DNA from: Paenibacillus sp. MMS18-CY102
Lineage (GTDB): Bacteria > Bacillota > Bacilli > Paenibacillales > Paenibacillaceae
Reading direction: 5' to 3'
Length of the DNA stretch: 64,000 nt
Assembly (NCBI RefSeq): GCF_009789195.1
Contig: NZ_WSTC01000001.1
Coordinates: 124,001-188,000, forward strand
Position 1 is the first letter of the stretch, and each line of letters opens with the position of its first letter. Both the position numbers and the translations under genes were made by a program. Below the pieces are notes generated by a model that saw nothing but the letters and a program-made list of their open reading frames with translations, ran no database searches and was not told the DNA's origin. Shown piece after piece: positions 25,226 to 34,330 of the stretch.

Positions 25226-25626
25226 TAGTTTTTTAAGTCAGCCTGCGTCGCACCGGGCTTGCTATAGCCGCCAAGCTCCAGCACTTTCACTGCAATATCA
25301 TTCACTTCATAAGGTTCCAGGATCTTGCTGACAATCTCGATATTATCGCTGACCTCGTATGCTTTAAGAAGTTCAGGATCACGGAACAATTCGACTGAAT
25401 GGTAGATGACAAGTGCGTTCGAATACATCGTATCCGCCACGCTATTCCCCTCTTGCTGCATGTCGATTGACTTGTATACGATGTCTTTCGGCGGAACTGA
25501 AAGCGTCAGCATCCCATCCAAACTATCGACGAACACCTCCTCTGTTCGATTGGCACGGACTTCTCTTGCCGCTTTTTTCTCAATCAGTGCTGCTAATGTC
25601 AATTTCGTATTTTTTGCTTTGCTCAT
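25225..25626 (-). CDS. Tail assembly chaperone (XkdN-like)
   Basis: 133-residue protein of the phage XkdN-like tail assembly chaperone family, between tail tube and tape measure as in PBSX. It would coat the tape measure during tail assembly. The body includes VSDNIEIVSKILEPYEVNDIAVKV; the C-terminus ends ADLKN at a slippery heptamer directly before the stop. ATG at 25626 after a GGAGGAAAA site. Confidence 0.88.
   Translation of the reverse strand: MSKAKNTKLTLAALIEKKAAREVRANRTEEVFVDSLDGMLTLSVPPKDIVYKSIDMQQEGNSVADTMYSNALVIYHSVELFRDPELLKAYEVSDNIEIVSKILEPYEVNDIAVKVLELGGYSKPGATQADLKN
25228..25234 (-). promoter_or_regulatory. -1 ribosomal frameshift slippery site
   Basis: Minus strand A AAA AAC in the zero frame of the chaperone gene, immediately followed by its TAA stop. 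Slipping back one base continues into the 56-codon frame below. A stop codon right after the heptamer may itself stimulate shifting. Confidence 0.8.
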
Positions 25627-25642
25627 CGTCGTTTTCCTCCAA

Positions 25643-25675
25643 TAGAAAAGGGGGAGCTTCCCGCTCCCCCTTCCT
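25643..25675 (-). terminator. Terminator/attenuator between tail tube and chaperone
   Basis: Minus strand AGGGGGAGC-gggaa-GCTCCCCCTTTTCT. Placed after the highly expressed tube gene, it would lower readthrough into chaperone and tape measure genes. Confidence 0.8.
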
Positions 25676-25682
25676 CAATTTG

Positions 25683-26102
25683 TTATAGTGTTTCGAGAAT
25701 GTCGTAATCCGAGAATGTAAACGGAAGTTCTTCTGTCCCTACCGCTTTTGCCTCCGTTGATGCACCGAAGTCGCTGAACACGACGCCCTTCAGAATAGCT
25801 CGCTCGGATTTGCCGGTTGACTTGTTCGCAATCTTCACCACGATTTTCACGTCCGGCATTATGCCTGTTTTAAATGCCTTCCCTAAAATCGATGCGCCCC
25901 GGCTAAACATCTTGTTCAGCGTTAATGTACCTTCGCCTCCGAAGCCAAGGTATCGCTTATACGTTCGCGGATCACCGAGGAACGTAATGTCCTCGAATTC
26001 ACCGGCCATTTTATATTCGACCGACTTCACATCAGGCCAAATGGAATCATTGATCCAGACCGTCGCATCATTGCCGGTTACAACCTGATTGCCTTTATCC
26101 AT
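25683..26102 (-). CDS. Tail tube protein (XkdM-like)
   Basis: 139-residue inner tube protein of contractile tails (phage tail tube, PBSX core type): TGNDATVWINDSIWPDVKSV at the N-terminus and FGGEGTLTLNKMFSRG in the middle. Needed in hundreds of copies, which fits the terminator right behind it. ATG at 26102 follows the sheath gene by 17 bp. Confidence 0.93.
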   Translation of the reverse strand: MDKGNQVVTGNDATVWINDSIWPDVKSVEYKMAGEFEDITFLGDPRTYKRYLGFGGEGTLTLNKMFSRGASILGKAFKTGIMPDVKIVVKIANKSTGKSERAILKGVVFSDFGASTEAKAVGTEELPFTFSDYDILETL

Positions 26103-26119
26103 GCTGCTTCACTCCTTCC

Positions 26120-27208
26120 CTACTGCAAGCTAATGCCGAATGACAAATCTTCCATTGCATCGGTTATCTTAATGTGACCGGCCAGGAATACCTTGCTGCC
26201 GAATGTGTTGTTCTTAACCGCATGATCGTTCCAATCGACTGCATCCGTTTTCCCAATCGCTAACCACGCTTGGCGCTGCTCTTCAATATCCACGTCCGCC
26301 CGATTATCAAACTCGTTATCGAGAATATCGTCCGTCGCGAGCGCATCAAAATAGGTGTTCACCGCAGATAGGAACAACACTTGATTGTCATATTTGTTTT
26401 TGAATTTGCCAAGATAGCTATTCTTAAACGTAGATGCAATGTCAGACCGCATGAGGTCCATCGATTCGACAATGATGATCTTTTTAAAATCTTCTGTGAC
26501 GCCCGGAACAAGCGTTTTAAGCGAATTCACGCCTCGTGCAATGCGGATGACGCCATCATCATTAAAGAGCACCAATTCACCATTACCGACGGCTACATTT
26601 AGGTCGGATAGCTCGGTAACGCCTTCCAAATCAGTGAGTTCCAAATAGGTGGAACTTCGCGTCATCGGCAAGCCGGCCAAAATGCCCAGCAAACGGGCGA
26701 TATATTTCTCACCTGTCACCGTTGCCCCACCGACATACGTCACGTTAGCGTTCGTAAAATTGACCACGCGCTGCGAATCTGGGCTAACAGCCTTGTACAC
26801 GACTGCTTTAATGCCTTTTTTGGCGACTTCCTGCTCCTTCACATAGTCGGATAAATCGGAGTGTTCGCCTGCCGTGCCATCCGCCAAGCCGATCCAATGA
26901 TATTTTCGCGATCCGAGCGCAGCAATAGCTTCCGCTACTACATCAGTGCTGGTTGTCTCTACCGGCACAACAATGACCTTGCTTCCGCCGCCGAGCAACA
27001 CGTCTTTAATGTACTGCACATTGGCTGCCGTAAACTGATCGGCATCAACTGCAAGACTGGACTTGTATTCCTTCACCGCATACGTTGGGTTCGTGTCGTC
27101 TTTTACAACCAAAACGGCAATCTTCTCGGATGAACGAGCAATCGCCGTTTCTGCAAGCTTCTTAAATTCAATTTCAATCGACGGCAATCCAATCGTCAAA
27201 GCGCTCAC
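26120..27208 (-). CDS. Tail sheath protein (XkdK-like)
   Basis: 362-residue contractile sheath subunit. It starts GLPSIEIEFKKLAETAIARS and carries the family stretches RYHWIG-like KYHWIGLADG, GLPMTRSSTYLELTDLEG and VESMDLMRSDIASTFKNSYLGK. This identifies the virion as a myovirus. GTG start overlapping the tail terminator stop (GTGA, 4 bp). Confidence 0.95.
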   Translation of the reverse strand: MSALTIGLPSIEIEFKKLAETAIARSSEKIAVLVVKDDTNPTYAVKEYKSSLAVDADQFTAANVQYIKDVLLGGGSKVIVVPVETTSTDVVAEAIAALGSRKYHWIGLADGTAGEHSDLSDYVKEQEVAKKGIKAVVYKAVSPDSQRVVNFTNANVTYVGGATVTGEKYIARLLGILAGLPMTRSSTYLELTDLEGVTELSDLNVAVGNGELVLFNDDGVIRIARGVNSLKTLVPGVTEDFKKIIIVESMDLMRSDIASTFKNSYLGKFKNKYDNQVLFLSAVNTYFDALATDDILDNEFDNRADVDIEEQRQAWLAIGKTDAVDWNDHAVKNNTFGSKVFLAGHIKITDAMEDLSFGISLQ

Positions 27209-27642
27209 TCTCCTAGCTTCATGTTTAATTCCATCATTTCCGGCGTGCCATCGTCCGTTGGCTTGTTTATTTCGACCGTGAGGATATCGAAGGACACTTG
27301 CAGCACGCCATCCACGACAACGCTTTCCACATCGTAGATGGACACAATAAAGCCTTCCTCGATGACGATGTCGGAGAGGAAGGCTTCTGCTAATGTCTCA
27401 CGAGCTTCTAGCAGCTCGATCTTGTTCTTATTGCGATCCGCAGGGAAATAATAGATTACGACCGGAACCGTGCGTTCTCGAAGCATAGCCGCGCTCGCAG
27501 ACGTTGCGACTTCTTCAAAATCGACATACAGGCACGGCCGGCTGTATCCTTCACTAATATCCGTGCTTTGAACAGGGGCATGTGGCATGGCAACTGCCAA
27601 CTTGTCGTTAATCGCCTTAGCGATCTGCTTCAGCTTGATCAT
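27205..27642 (-). CDS. Tail terminator-like protein (DUF6838)
   Basis: 145 residues of the family encoded between the gp10-like gene and the sheath in PBSX-type phages; thought to cap the tail tube at the head-proximal end. It has GYSRPCLYVDFEEVATS and VPVVIYYFPADRNKNKIELL. Coupled to the sheath by a 4-bp overlap and one base from the preceding gene. Confidence 0.82.
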   Translation of the reverse strand: MIKLKQIAKAINDKLAVAMPHAPVQSTDISEGYSRPCLYVDFEEVATSASAAMLRERTVPVVIYYFPADRNKNKIELLEARETLAEAFLSDIVIEEGFIVSIYDVESVVVDGVLQVSFDILTVEINKPTDDGTPEMMELNMKLGE

Positions 27643-28071
27643 CTACCGCAGCCCCTCTTCAATCATTTCGTCAATGAACGCTTCGCAATCTTCTATAAAC
27701 TCTTGTTCAAAGGCACGGCGCGCCTGCTCGAATACCCGGTAGCCCCGAACGAAGCTAACTTCGCGCCCGCTTTTCGTTACTTGCCGATGACCGTATTCGA
27801 GCAGGTGCGCATGCGGCGAGGCATCGTATACCCGAATGGCGGTTTCTTCGTTTCGATACTTATAGACCTTCCCGCGCTTAATGCCTTTACGATAATTCCC
27901 GGTCTTTTTTTTCGTTAGCTGCCTCGCCTTCGCAGCCGTCAGCTTTCGAAGCTTGTTGCCCGATTTCATAATGAACTTGCGCGTTTCCTTCGGCATCCGG
28001 CGCTGTGCAAGCTCCATCAAGCGTCCGCTAAAAGCATCTAGCTGGCGAAGGTCGAAATCGTCCCTGCTCAC
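27643..28071 (-). CDS. HK97 gp10-like head-tail protein (XkdI-like)
   Basis: 142 residues, very basic in the middle (AAKARQLTKKKTGNYRKGIKRGKVYKY), then HAHLLEYGHRQV, the signature of the HK97 gp10 neck/tail completion family. I prefer GTG at 28071, overlapping the head-closure stop as GTGA with AGAGGTG upstream; an upstream TTG at 28089 would add six residues. Confidence 0.88.
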   Translation of the reverse strand: MSRDDFDLRQLDAFSGRLMELAQRRMPKETRKFIMKSGNKLRKLTAAKARQLTKKKTGNYRKGIKRGKVYKYRNEETAIRVYDASPHAHLLEYGHRQVTKSGREVSFVRGYRVFEQARRAFEQEFIEDCEAFIDEMIEEGLR

Positions 28072-28400
28072 TCGATCACCTCTTCGCAAAACAACTCCAA
28101 CTTTTCATTCCGGAAGTACGGATTCAAGATGAAGCTAATATTGAAGCGCTGCCCGCGATACATCAGCCACATGTCCGGCGTAATGAAACGGCCAGACATG
28201 TAGCGAACCTTTACCTTATGTGTAACTTGGCTGAGAACCGTTTCAACGCCTTGCTGTTTTTGAAGGTTGCCCGTCTGTGGCACGATTTCCGACCGGATTC
28301 TCTTGATTATGGCGGGCTGGTAGTCCACTTCGTTCAGCTCGTTCATTACTTTCACCATGCCCCAAACCTCAACCGCATGCTTGAGTGTGCCTGCGTCCAT
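28068..28400 (-). CDS. Head closure / head-tail adaptor protein (XkdH-like)
   Basis: 110 residues of the SPP1 gp16-like head completion type: LKHAVEVWGM at the start, VSHKVKVRYMSG-like TVLSQVTHKVKVRYMSGRFI and MWLMYRGQRFNISFILN. It closes the portal after packaging. 2 bp after the connector gene stop. Confidence 0.82.
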   Translation of the reverse strand: MDAGTLKHAVEVWGMVKVMNELNEVDYQPAIIKRIRSEIVPQTGNLQKQQGVETVLSQVTHKVKVRYMSGRFITPDMWLMYRGQRFNISFILNPYFRNEKLELFCEEVIE

Positions 28401-28402
28401 GA

Positions 28403-28672
28403 CTACACCACCCGCACACTCAGCTGCGTGATGAAATTCATCACGACAGTAGGAAGTTTCATGTCTTTATCAGCCACGTTTCGATTCTCGTAGAACATGG
28501 ACACCATCATATTGACGACGAGCTTATATAGCTCGTTATCTGGCTGATCGGGGACGCCTGCGTTAATCAGATACTGCTTAGCAGCAGATATAAAACCGTC
28601 GATAATTACATCATCATCGTCGAAATCAATCCGTAAGTAGCCCTTTACGGCTTCAAGCTGATCGTTACTCAT
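28403..28672 (-). CDS. Head-tail connector (gp6-like)
   Basis: HK97 gp6/DNA-packaging connector family: LEAVKGYLRIDFDDDDVIIDGFISAAKQYL split across the family core, then NELYKLVVNMMVSMFYENR. The ATG at 28672 (89 residues) matches the family start; a GTG at 28699 would give 98. It overlaps the preceding gene by 8 bp. The gene sits after the capsid gene as in HK97-type heads. Confidence 0.85.
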   Translation of the reverse strand: MSNDQLEAVKGYLRIDFDDDDVIIDGFISAAKQYLINAGVPDQPDNELYKLVVNMMVSMFYENRNVADKDMKLPTVVMNFITQLSVRVV

Positions 28673-28967
28673 CGCCTTCAGCGGCAGCTTGTCCGTCACC
28701 CGCTGGCGGGTCCCCTACAGATGGGTCATCTCCTGCATGCGGCTCTCCCGCTTCTGCAGCCGGTGCGTTCGCGATAATCAAATCAACGCTGTACGGAACG
28801 AGGACGATCTTCAGGCCGCTATGCTCCTGCTCCTGTCTAATCTTCTCCGCCAATCCAGCGTGTTCTTCTTCATTCAGCGGCATAGTTGCCTTGAAAAAAA
28901 CAACCTTTTCGCCATCGTCATTTAACAGTTCTGCATCAGGAACCTGTTTTACTTGCTTTCTAGCCAT
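28665..28967 (-). CDS. Uncharacterised head-region protein
   Basis: 100 residues, not recognised. The N-terminal part (KVVFFKATMPLNEEEHAGLAEKI and GLKIVLVPYSVDL) is a compact domain; the last 35 residues are Ala/Gly/Pro/Asp/Glu-rich and probably disordered. ATG at 28967 has AAGGA 9 bases upstream. It lies between major capsid and connector, where decoration or head-stabilising proteins often occur, which is only suggestive. Confidence 0.65.
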   Translation of the reverse strand: MARKQVKQVPDAELLNDDGEKVVFFKATMPLNEEEHAGLAEKIRQEQEHSGLKIVLVPYSVDLIIANAPAAEAGEPHAGDDPSVGDPPAGDGQAAAEGDE

Positions 28968-29008
28968 TTTGACCATTCCTTTCTTAAAGGGAGCTATGCC
29001 CCCTGTTA

Positions 29009-30319
29009 TTAGCTTGCTGGGCCTTTCTTAATGATGACGACGCCGTTCGGATCGATCAGCTTGCCGTCCGCAATCAGGATCGCTTTATCGATGTATTCAT
29101 TCGTATCATGATCGAGATAGCGGAACATGGTCATCTGAAGGTTCGAGTTGAAGCCGTAGTTTTTCAGGTTGCAGTAGATCGCGACGATATCACCTGTTGC
29201 AGCATCTGCAAATGGAGTGATTACGTCATCTTCAACCTGAATGACTTCTTTACCGGCGAATCGCTCCTGTGGTCCATCCGTAATGCCATAGTTGATTCGA
29301 CCGATCGGCTGACCGACATCATCCGTCATACCGTTGATATAGCCTTCGAAAGTACCGGAAGCCATTAAGAAAGTTGCGCCCGCCTTATAGGCAAGCGGCA
29401 TCTTCGCCAACACCTTCTTTGCCCACTCTTCCCATGTTGCAAATTGTGCGGGGGACATGGTGACGACCTGTGCAGCCGGTACGCGAGGATCATTCACGAT
29501 ACCAAGTGGCTTGCCGTTGCCGTCCCCTTTTACAACCGCCAAATCAATTGCCTTGATCATTGCTTCGACGATTAGGTCCGTAATCAACGTCTCAAATCCG
29601 TCAAGCGTGACTGTATCCGCTAGAAGCGAAATGGCAATCTTGCATTCTAGACCATAATAAGAGAACGATACCTTCGAATTCGCCTGCACCTTTTGTTTGT
29701 CAGATAGCGTAGTCTCCCCGATCCATGTGGCAACCGGCTTCAGCGACAGGATAGGCACATCAACACCGCCCTTGACGTTCAGCCTGCGGATACGGGAGAA
29801 TACTTGTCCGTAAACGGTAATTTTCTTGATGACTTCATTGAGGATCGTCGTCGGAATGATAGCGGAAACGTCGCTAGTCGTCGTGACCGCGTTCGCCCTA
29901 AGCTCCGGCTTGATCTCGCCTGTTTTCGCGAACGCCATGAAGGCGCTGCGGTATTCTGGCGTCGCATATGGATCTTCTGGCTGCTGGTTACGCTGTTGCG
30001 CCTGTGGTGTACCGCCCATGTTGTAGGCAGCCATCACGTTTGCGTGCATTTGCTGTGCGCGTTGATCCGGTTGTGGAAGTCCGCCAGGAATGCCCGTGGC
30101 ATTCGGGAAAAAGGCCGGATTGCCGCGATGCTCTTCTTCTTGATCGTCCGGCAGCGCGTCGATCATGCTGCGCATCTCGGCAATTTCGGCATTCAATGTC
30201 TCAAGCTCAGCATTGATACTGCGCAGCTCCGCAACTTCTGTTGCAGCAACTGACCGTGTAACTAATTCAGCCTTCCGTGCTTCTTTCTTGGTGAGCATTG
30301 CTTTAAGTTTCTTCTTCAT
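29009..30319 (-). CDS. Major capsid protein, HK97 fold
   Basis: 436 residues. The first ~60 form a coiled-coil delta/scaffold domain (VAELRSINAELETLNAEIAE), normally cleaved by the prohead protease encoded upstream. A Gln/Pro-rich linker to ~125 precedes the HK97 core: SAIIPTTILNEVIKKI, GETTLSDKQKVQANSKVSFS, AMIKAIDLAVVKGDGNGKPL and MTMFRYLDHDTNEYIDKA. Order portal-protease-capsid is the HK97 order. Confidence 0.95.
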   Translation of the reverse strand: MKKKLKAMLTKKEARKAELVTRSVAATEVAELRSINAELETLNAEIAEMRSMIDALPDDQEEEHRGNPAFFPNATGIPGGLPQPDQRAQQMHANVMAAYNMGGTPQAQQRNQQPEDPYATPEYRSAFMAFAKTGEIKPELRANAVTTTSDVSAIIPTTILNEVIKKITVYGQVFSRIRRLNVKGGVDVPILSLKPVATWIGETTLSDKQKVQANSKVSFSYYGLECKIAISLLADTVTLDGFETLITDLIVEAMIKAIDLAVVKGDGNGKPLGIVNDPRVPAAQVVTMSPAQFATWEEWAKKVLAKMPLAYKAGATFLMASGTFEGYINGMTDDVGQPIGRINYGITDGPQERFAGKEVIQVEDDVITPFADAATGDIVAIYCNLKNYGFNSNLQMTMFRYLDHDTNEYIDKAILIADGKLIDPNGVVIIKKGPAS

Positions 30320-30330
30320 GTGAGTTCACC

Positions 30331-30975
30331 TTAACCCTTCGATAGAATTTGATTTTTGAGACGCAATAGTTCAAGCTCGCTGTTCGAGTTATCCAACTGC
30401 GACCGAGCATTCTCCAATGCCGACTTGGCGTTATCCAACGCCGTTTGGTCACGAGCATTTATGTCAGTTCCCGCATAAGCTGGGAAATTGACGGCGCTGA
30501 CTTCCATAACGCGGCTGATCTTCTTGATTCGACGGGTCGGCATCTTGGTATCGAGGTTTTCCCAAACTTCCTCGCCGATAAAAAAAATAAAGGACATCCC
30601 GTCGATGTCCCCTCGCGTCACTGCACTATATAACGCTTTCGATTCCGAGTTGTTCTCGATGTCGAGACTCGCTCGGATTTGCAAACCAATGTCATCCACG
30701 CGCAATTGCATGGTTGAATTTCCATTGTTGCGACGGCTCCTCGCAAGCGGAATCTTCTGCAAGTCGTGATTTGTGCAGAAGAGCACGTCATCGAAATTGC
30801 AGCCGTTGAATGCCCCTCGCTCAATGACTTCATAGAACCAATCACCGATTTTGGTTTGCTGATCATACACACCAGCATGCCCTTCGATAAACGTGCCCTC
30901 TTCGACAGCTCGCATGTTTAACATGCCGTAGCTTCGAAGCTCTGCACCTGCCGGAAGCCTATGCTTATCCGCCAT
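30331..30975 (-). CDS. Prohead protease, HK97 type
   Basis: Serine protease (herpesvirus/HK97 family, S14-like assemblin fold) that matures the capsid. GHAGVYDQQTKIGDWFYEVI, FCTNHDLQKIPLARS (catalytic His) and GDIDGMSFIFFIG (catalytic Ser) are present. The C-terminal 40 residues are a Leu/Asn/Ser-rich coiled coil. ATG at 30975 has AAGGAG 9 bases upstream and overlaps the portal gene by 11 bp. Confidence 0.93.
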   Translation of the reverse strand: MADKHRLPAGAELRSYGMLNMRAVEEGTFIEGHAGVYDQQTKIGDWFYEVIERGAFNGCNFDDVLFCTNHDLQKIPLARSRRNNGNSTMQLRVDDIGLQIRASLDIENNSESKALYSAVTRGDIDGMSFIFFIGEEVWENLDTKMPTRRIKKISRVMEVSAVNFPAYAGTDINARDQTALDNAKSALENARSQLDNSNSELELLRLKNQILSKG

Positions 30976-32221
30976 TTTCATCCTCTCCTTTGGCTGTCGT
31001 ATTCTTGCCCGCCATCTGGTAGGCGTTGACCAATCTCGTATCGACGTAATTCAATGATTGTGTACGCCGATCACCGCCCTCGATTGGCGGGTACCCGATG
31101 ATTGCTAGTTTCTGGTTGTCCGTTAACAATCCTTGTTCGCCGGCCGTCTTTAGCAGGTTCAGCTTGGCGTTTGTCGACAAATACATCATATCCTTGCCGT
31201 AGAAGACGACCTCGTTACCGACATCCAGCTCCCGTGTGGTGAAGATGGTCTTGCTGAAGGCTTGGCCGAAGCCAATGACAATGGGCTCCAGCACCTTCTC
31301 ATAGAATGCCTGGTACTGATCGTCGTTGTAATCGCCGGTGATGATCGGAAGTGACACGCCAAACCAACGCAAGATTTTGCTGTCGAGAAAATCAAGCGTG
31401 TCCTTATCGATCATCTTCGGATCGAGTGCCAATGGCGTATAGTCGCCCTTCATGTCCATTGCAATAATGCCGGACTTTCCATCTTCAATGGCCTTCTCAA
31501 GTCGCTTCCGTTCGTTCTGTTGTCCTTCGGTATCCGTCATGGTATTTATTTTGAGGATTCCTCGAACGGACATGCTGAGCTTGACGCCCTTTTCAAGCCC
31601 CTGCAAAAGCGCGTCGTTTATTTGCAATACTTTCAGGAGTGCAGCATTGTCCGGCTGGCCGTTGGCATCCCCACCCATAATATCGTTCAAGCTAAATCGC
31701 TTACGAACGTGAATAATGTCCGAATACAACAGCGTGAAGTCTGCACCTGACTGAAAATATAGCTTAATTAGCAGCATGCCAGTTCCCTCTTCGTTGAGGA
31801 ATTCAACGCGTGTCGGATTGAGTGGGTACATCGCCCGATAAACCCGCTTCTCCAGCCCGGTAGCATCATAAACGGCGTCATATATAGGGAATACAAAAGC
31901 GTTCTCGTTCTTGTAAAGCAGCCAAACGATCTTTTCCAAAAACTCGCGAGTCGTCATGAGCGGATTCGGCGCGAATTTGAAGAGCCGATTCAGTGGCCCA
32001 ATCGGTGTCGTCTGCATTCCATTGCTGTCGGTTCGAATATGTCGTGGTTGCAACTTGCTGATTTCCGTTGCAATCGCATTGACACAGTTATTCACGACGT
32101 CGGAAGCGTAAATGTCATGACCAAACTGACTAAAGATGGGAAGGTACCCGTTTAACATCTTGGCATGTGCTGCGGTCTTTCCCCGCCAGAACAGTCCTTT
32201 GAAGTTGTCCATGAATGCCAT
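30965..32221 (-). CDS. Portal protein
   Basis: HK97-family portal, 418 residues: DVVNNCVNAIATEISKLQPR in the clip/stem region, NPLMTTREFLEKIVWLLYKNENAF, and GVSLPIITGDYNDDQYQAFYEK towards the C-terminus. Forms the dodecameric DNA gate at one capsid vertex. It follows the large terminase by 8 bp. Confidence 0.95.
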   Translation of the reverse strand: MAFMDNFKGLFWRGKTAAHAKMLNGYLPIFSQFGHDIYASDVVNNCVNAIATEISKLQPRHIRTDSNGMQTTPIGPLNRLFKFAPNPLMTTREFLEKIVWLLYKNENAFVFPIYDAVYDATGLEKRVYRAMYPLNPTRVEFLNEEGTGMLLIKLYFQSGADFTLLYSDIIHVRKRFSLNDIMGGDANGQPDNAALLKVLQINDALLQGLEKGVKLSMSVRGILKINTMTDTEGQQNERKRLEKAIEDGKSGIIAMDMKGDYTPLALDPKMIDKDTLDFLDSKILRWFGVSLPIITGDYNDDQYQAFYEKVLEPIVIGFGQAFSKTIFTTRELDVGNEVVFYGKDMMYLSTNAKLNLLKTAGEQGLLTDNQKLAIIGYPPIEGGDRRTQSLNYVDTRLVNAYQMAGKNTTAKGEDENGG

Positions 32222-32229
32222 TTCTTATA

Positions 32230-33927
32230 TCACCTCGATCCGTTTACGAGTTGTAGAAACTCAGTCCGATTATCCATGTAGACGCGATAACAAAAGATGA
32301 TCGTTAGCGTGCCGTCAATCTTCTTGTCATCCTTGCCTTGGATTTTGACCGGTCGAATCTCCATCTTGCCGTTCATTTCCCTCGCTGTATTCTCTAGGCA
32401 CCAACGATCAATCGGATGCAGGCAGTAGTTGATTAGCTTGCTTTGAAGGTCCGTTTTTACCAGTTTCATTGGTTCACTCAAGCTGCCCCAGTCCTGACTA
32501 ATTCGCACCATCTCGAAGCCGTACTCTTCCATCTCCTTCACCCAGTAAACAGCAGACCATTTGTCATAGCCAACCTTGAAGCATCGGATGCCGTACTCTT
32601 TAAACAGCTTAACGAACCAGGCTGTTACATGTCGGAAGTCATTCTCATTCCCGTCTGAGACGGTGATAAGGTCTTTGGCTAACCATTCCGTGAATTTCTT
32701 TTTGTCCTCTGATGACAGCGTCGGTATTTTGGACTCAGGAATAAAGTAATGCTGAAGCGTGTACTTCTTCCCATCCTTTATGAGCAGCACTCGCGCCGAT
32801 GCTAGGTCACCTGACTTCGACAAGTCTACTCCGCCTATCGCAAACGCATTGCGGAAATCTTCAATCTCGAAGGTATCCTCGCTAGCGATGTCCTCTTCCG
32901 TAAGCCAAGCAGCTGCATTGTTCTGTTTTATGTTGAAGTCCTTGGCTAGAACAAATGAACGCATCTCCTGATTGGACCGTGCTTCATCGATCATGCGCCG
33001 AAGGAAGCTCCACTTCTTGATTGTGCCAAGTCCTGGGTTACTCTTGCTCCATGTTTTCTCGTTCTGCCAAACCTCTCGCTCGCTATCTTGCGTATAAAGC
33101 CAAATCAGCCATCGTGGGCGCTCCAGCTCGCCAGACAAGACTTGTCGAGCCTCCTTCATCCGCCCATCCAAATAGCCATCATTCGTGAAGCCCTCCGTTG
33201 TCAGCTCAAAATAAAGAGGCTCATCCTGAGTGGATAGAGCCTGTCGGATTGGCATGACCGAAGTATTGTCCTTCATCTCGTGGACTTCATCCACGGAACC
33301 TACACCAATGTTCCGGCCTTCCTTCGCACCAGTCTTCGCCGAGATTTTTCGAATGCTGCCTTTGTTCTTGAAGCTGAACTTCCCTTTGCGCGTTACCCTC
33401 TTCCGATTTCCGAAGAAAATCCCCTTTATGGTAACCCGTGTCACTCGTTCAAGCGCGGGGCTCTCTTCCCGCATGGCGTTAATTGCTTGGAACATCAAAT
33501 CAGCCTGCTCATAGTCATTGCTTGAGCAAAGGATTTTAATGCCAAGCGGCCCACAAAAGAAGTCGGCAAGGTTTATTGCACTAACAAGCGGCGTCTTGCC
33601 ATTCTTCCGGCCTACCAAGTACAGCACGTCCTGGAACAAGCGAACCCACCGGCCAACCTCTTCATCATAAATCTTGAACGAATAGATCGCCTCAATGAAC
33701 GCTTTCTGGAACAGCATAAGAATGAAAGGTTTTCCCGAGAATGGCGCTTCATAATGTTTACAACGTGTTTCGATAAACTTGATTCGCTTGTCCGCTTCTT
33801 CTGTTTCGAACCGTATGTCGGGATCTTCGAGCAGCCGATCGAGAATATCGAACATCTGAAGCAGTTCTTGCCCGACCAGTATTTCCCCTGATCGACACTT
33901 CTCCATATATTCAAGCAAATTGCTCAT
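32230..33927 (-). CDS. Terminase large subunit
   Basis: Packaging ATPase and nuclease, 565 residues (Terminase_1 type). Walker A-like LVGRKNGKT at 104-112, Walker B GSVDEVHE near 221, coupling ELTTEGF near 250, and nuclease-domain acidic motif GGVDLSKSGD near 367. ATG overlaps the P27 small-subunit stop as ATGA. The HK97/P27 relationship predicts cos-type cleavage rather than headful packaging. Confidence 0.95.
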   Translation of the reverse strand: MSNLLEYMEKCRSGEILVGQELLQMFDILDRLLEDPDIRFETEEADKRIKFIETRCKHYEAPFSGKPFILMLFQKAFIEAIYSFKIYDEEVGRWVRLFQDVLYLVGRKNGKTPLVSAINLADFFCGPLGIKILCSSNDYEQADLMFQAINAMREESPALERVTRVTIKGIFFGNRKRVTRKGKFSFKNKGSIRKISAKTGAKEGRNIGVGSVDEVHEMKDNTSVMPIRQALSTQDEPLYFELTTEGFTNDGYLDGRMKEARQVLSGELERPRWLIWLYTQDSEREVWQNEKTWSKSNPGLGTIKKWSFLRRMIDEARSNQEMRSFVLAKDFNIKQNNAAAWLTEEDIASEDTFEIEDFRNAFAIGGVDLSKSGDLASARVLLIKDGKKYTLQHYFIPESKIPTLSSEDKKKFTEWLAKDLITVSDGNENDFRHVTAWFVKLFKEYGIRCFKVGYDKWSAVYWVKEMEEYGFEMVRISQDWGSLSEPMKLVKTDLQSKLINYCLHPIDRWCLENTAREMNGKMEIRPVKIQGKDDKKIDGTLTIIFCYRVYMDNRTEFLQLVNGSR

Positions 33928-34250
33928 TCGAAATCATCCAGTTCATCGTCATAATCCGGCTCATTCTTCTGTAAAATTCCGTTTAGCGTTTTGATGACGA
34001 CCGCATAAGAATTAAGGTTTTTCAGGTATTGACGTGCTGCCTCGACCGGCTTTTGCAACTCCGGCAGACTGGGATGTATCTTAACCATACCTGTTTTAAC
34101 AAGCGTCTTGCGAAGAACCCCATTTTCAGCACGAAGGAACGCGGCCTCTTCGATCAACCCTTCAACCAGTTTGCTCTTGGAGGGATCGACATCGGTGAAT
34201 ATCTCTTGGAGTTTCACATGTTCTCGCTCGTACACTTCCCTTTTTTCCAA
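33924..34250 (-). CDS. Terminase small subunit, P27 family
   Basis: About 108 residues: KLVEGLIEEAAFLRAENGVLR, then LKNLNSYAVVIKTLNGIL, the P27 pattern that recognises packaging sites. TTG at 34250 is placed 9 bases after AGGAGG; the open frame continues to 34277 at another TTG but without a ribosome site. Coupled to TerL by 4 bp. A second, unrelated small-subunit-like gene lies 1.3 kb upstream. Confidence 0.82.
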   Translation of the reverse strand: MEKREVYEREHVKLQEIFTDVDPSKSKLVEGLIEEAAFLRAENGVLRKTLVKTGMVKIHPSLPELQKPVEAARQYLKNLNSYAVVIKTLNGILQKNEPDYDDELDDFE

Positions 34251-34330
34251 TGGATTTTTCCTCCTGACCGATTTCAAAATTTTAGCCGTGCAAAAAAAAA
34301 GAGTCTCCTATACGGTAGTAGCCTTTCATC

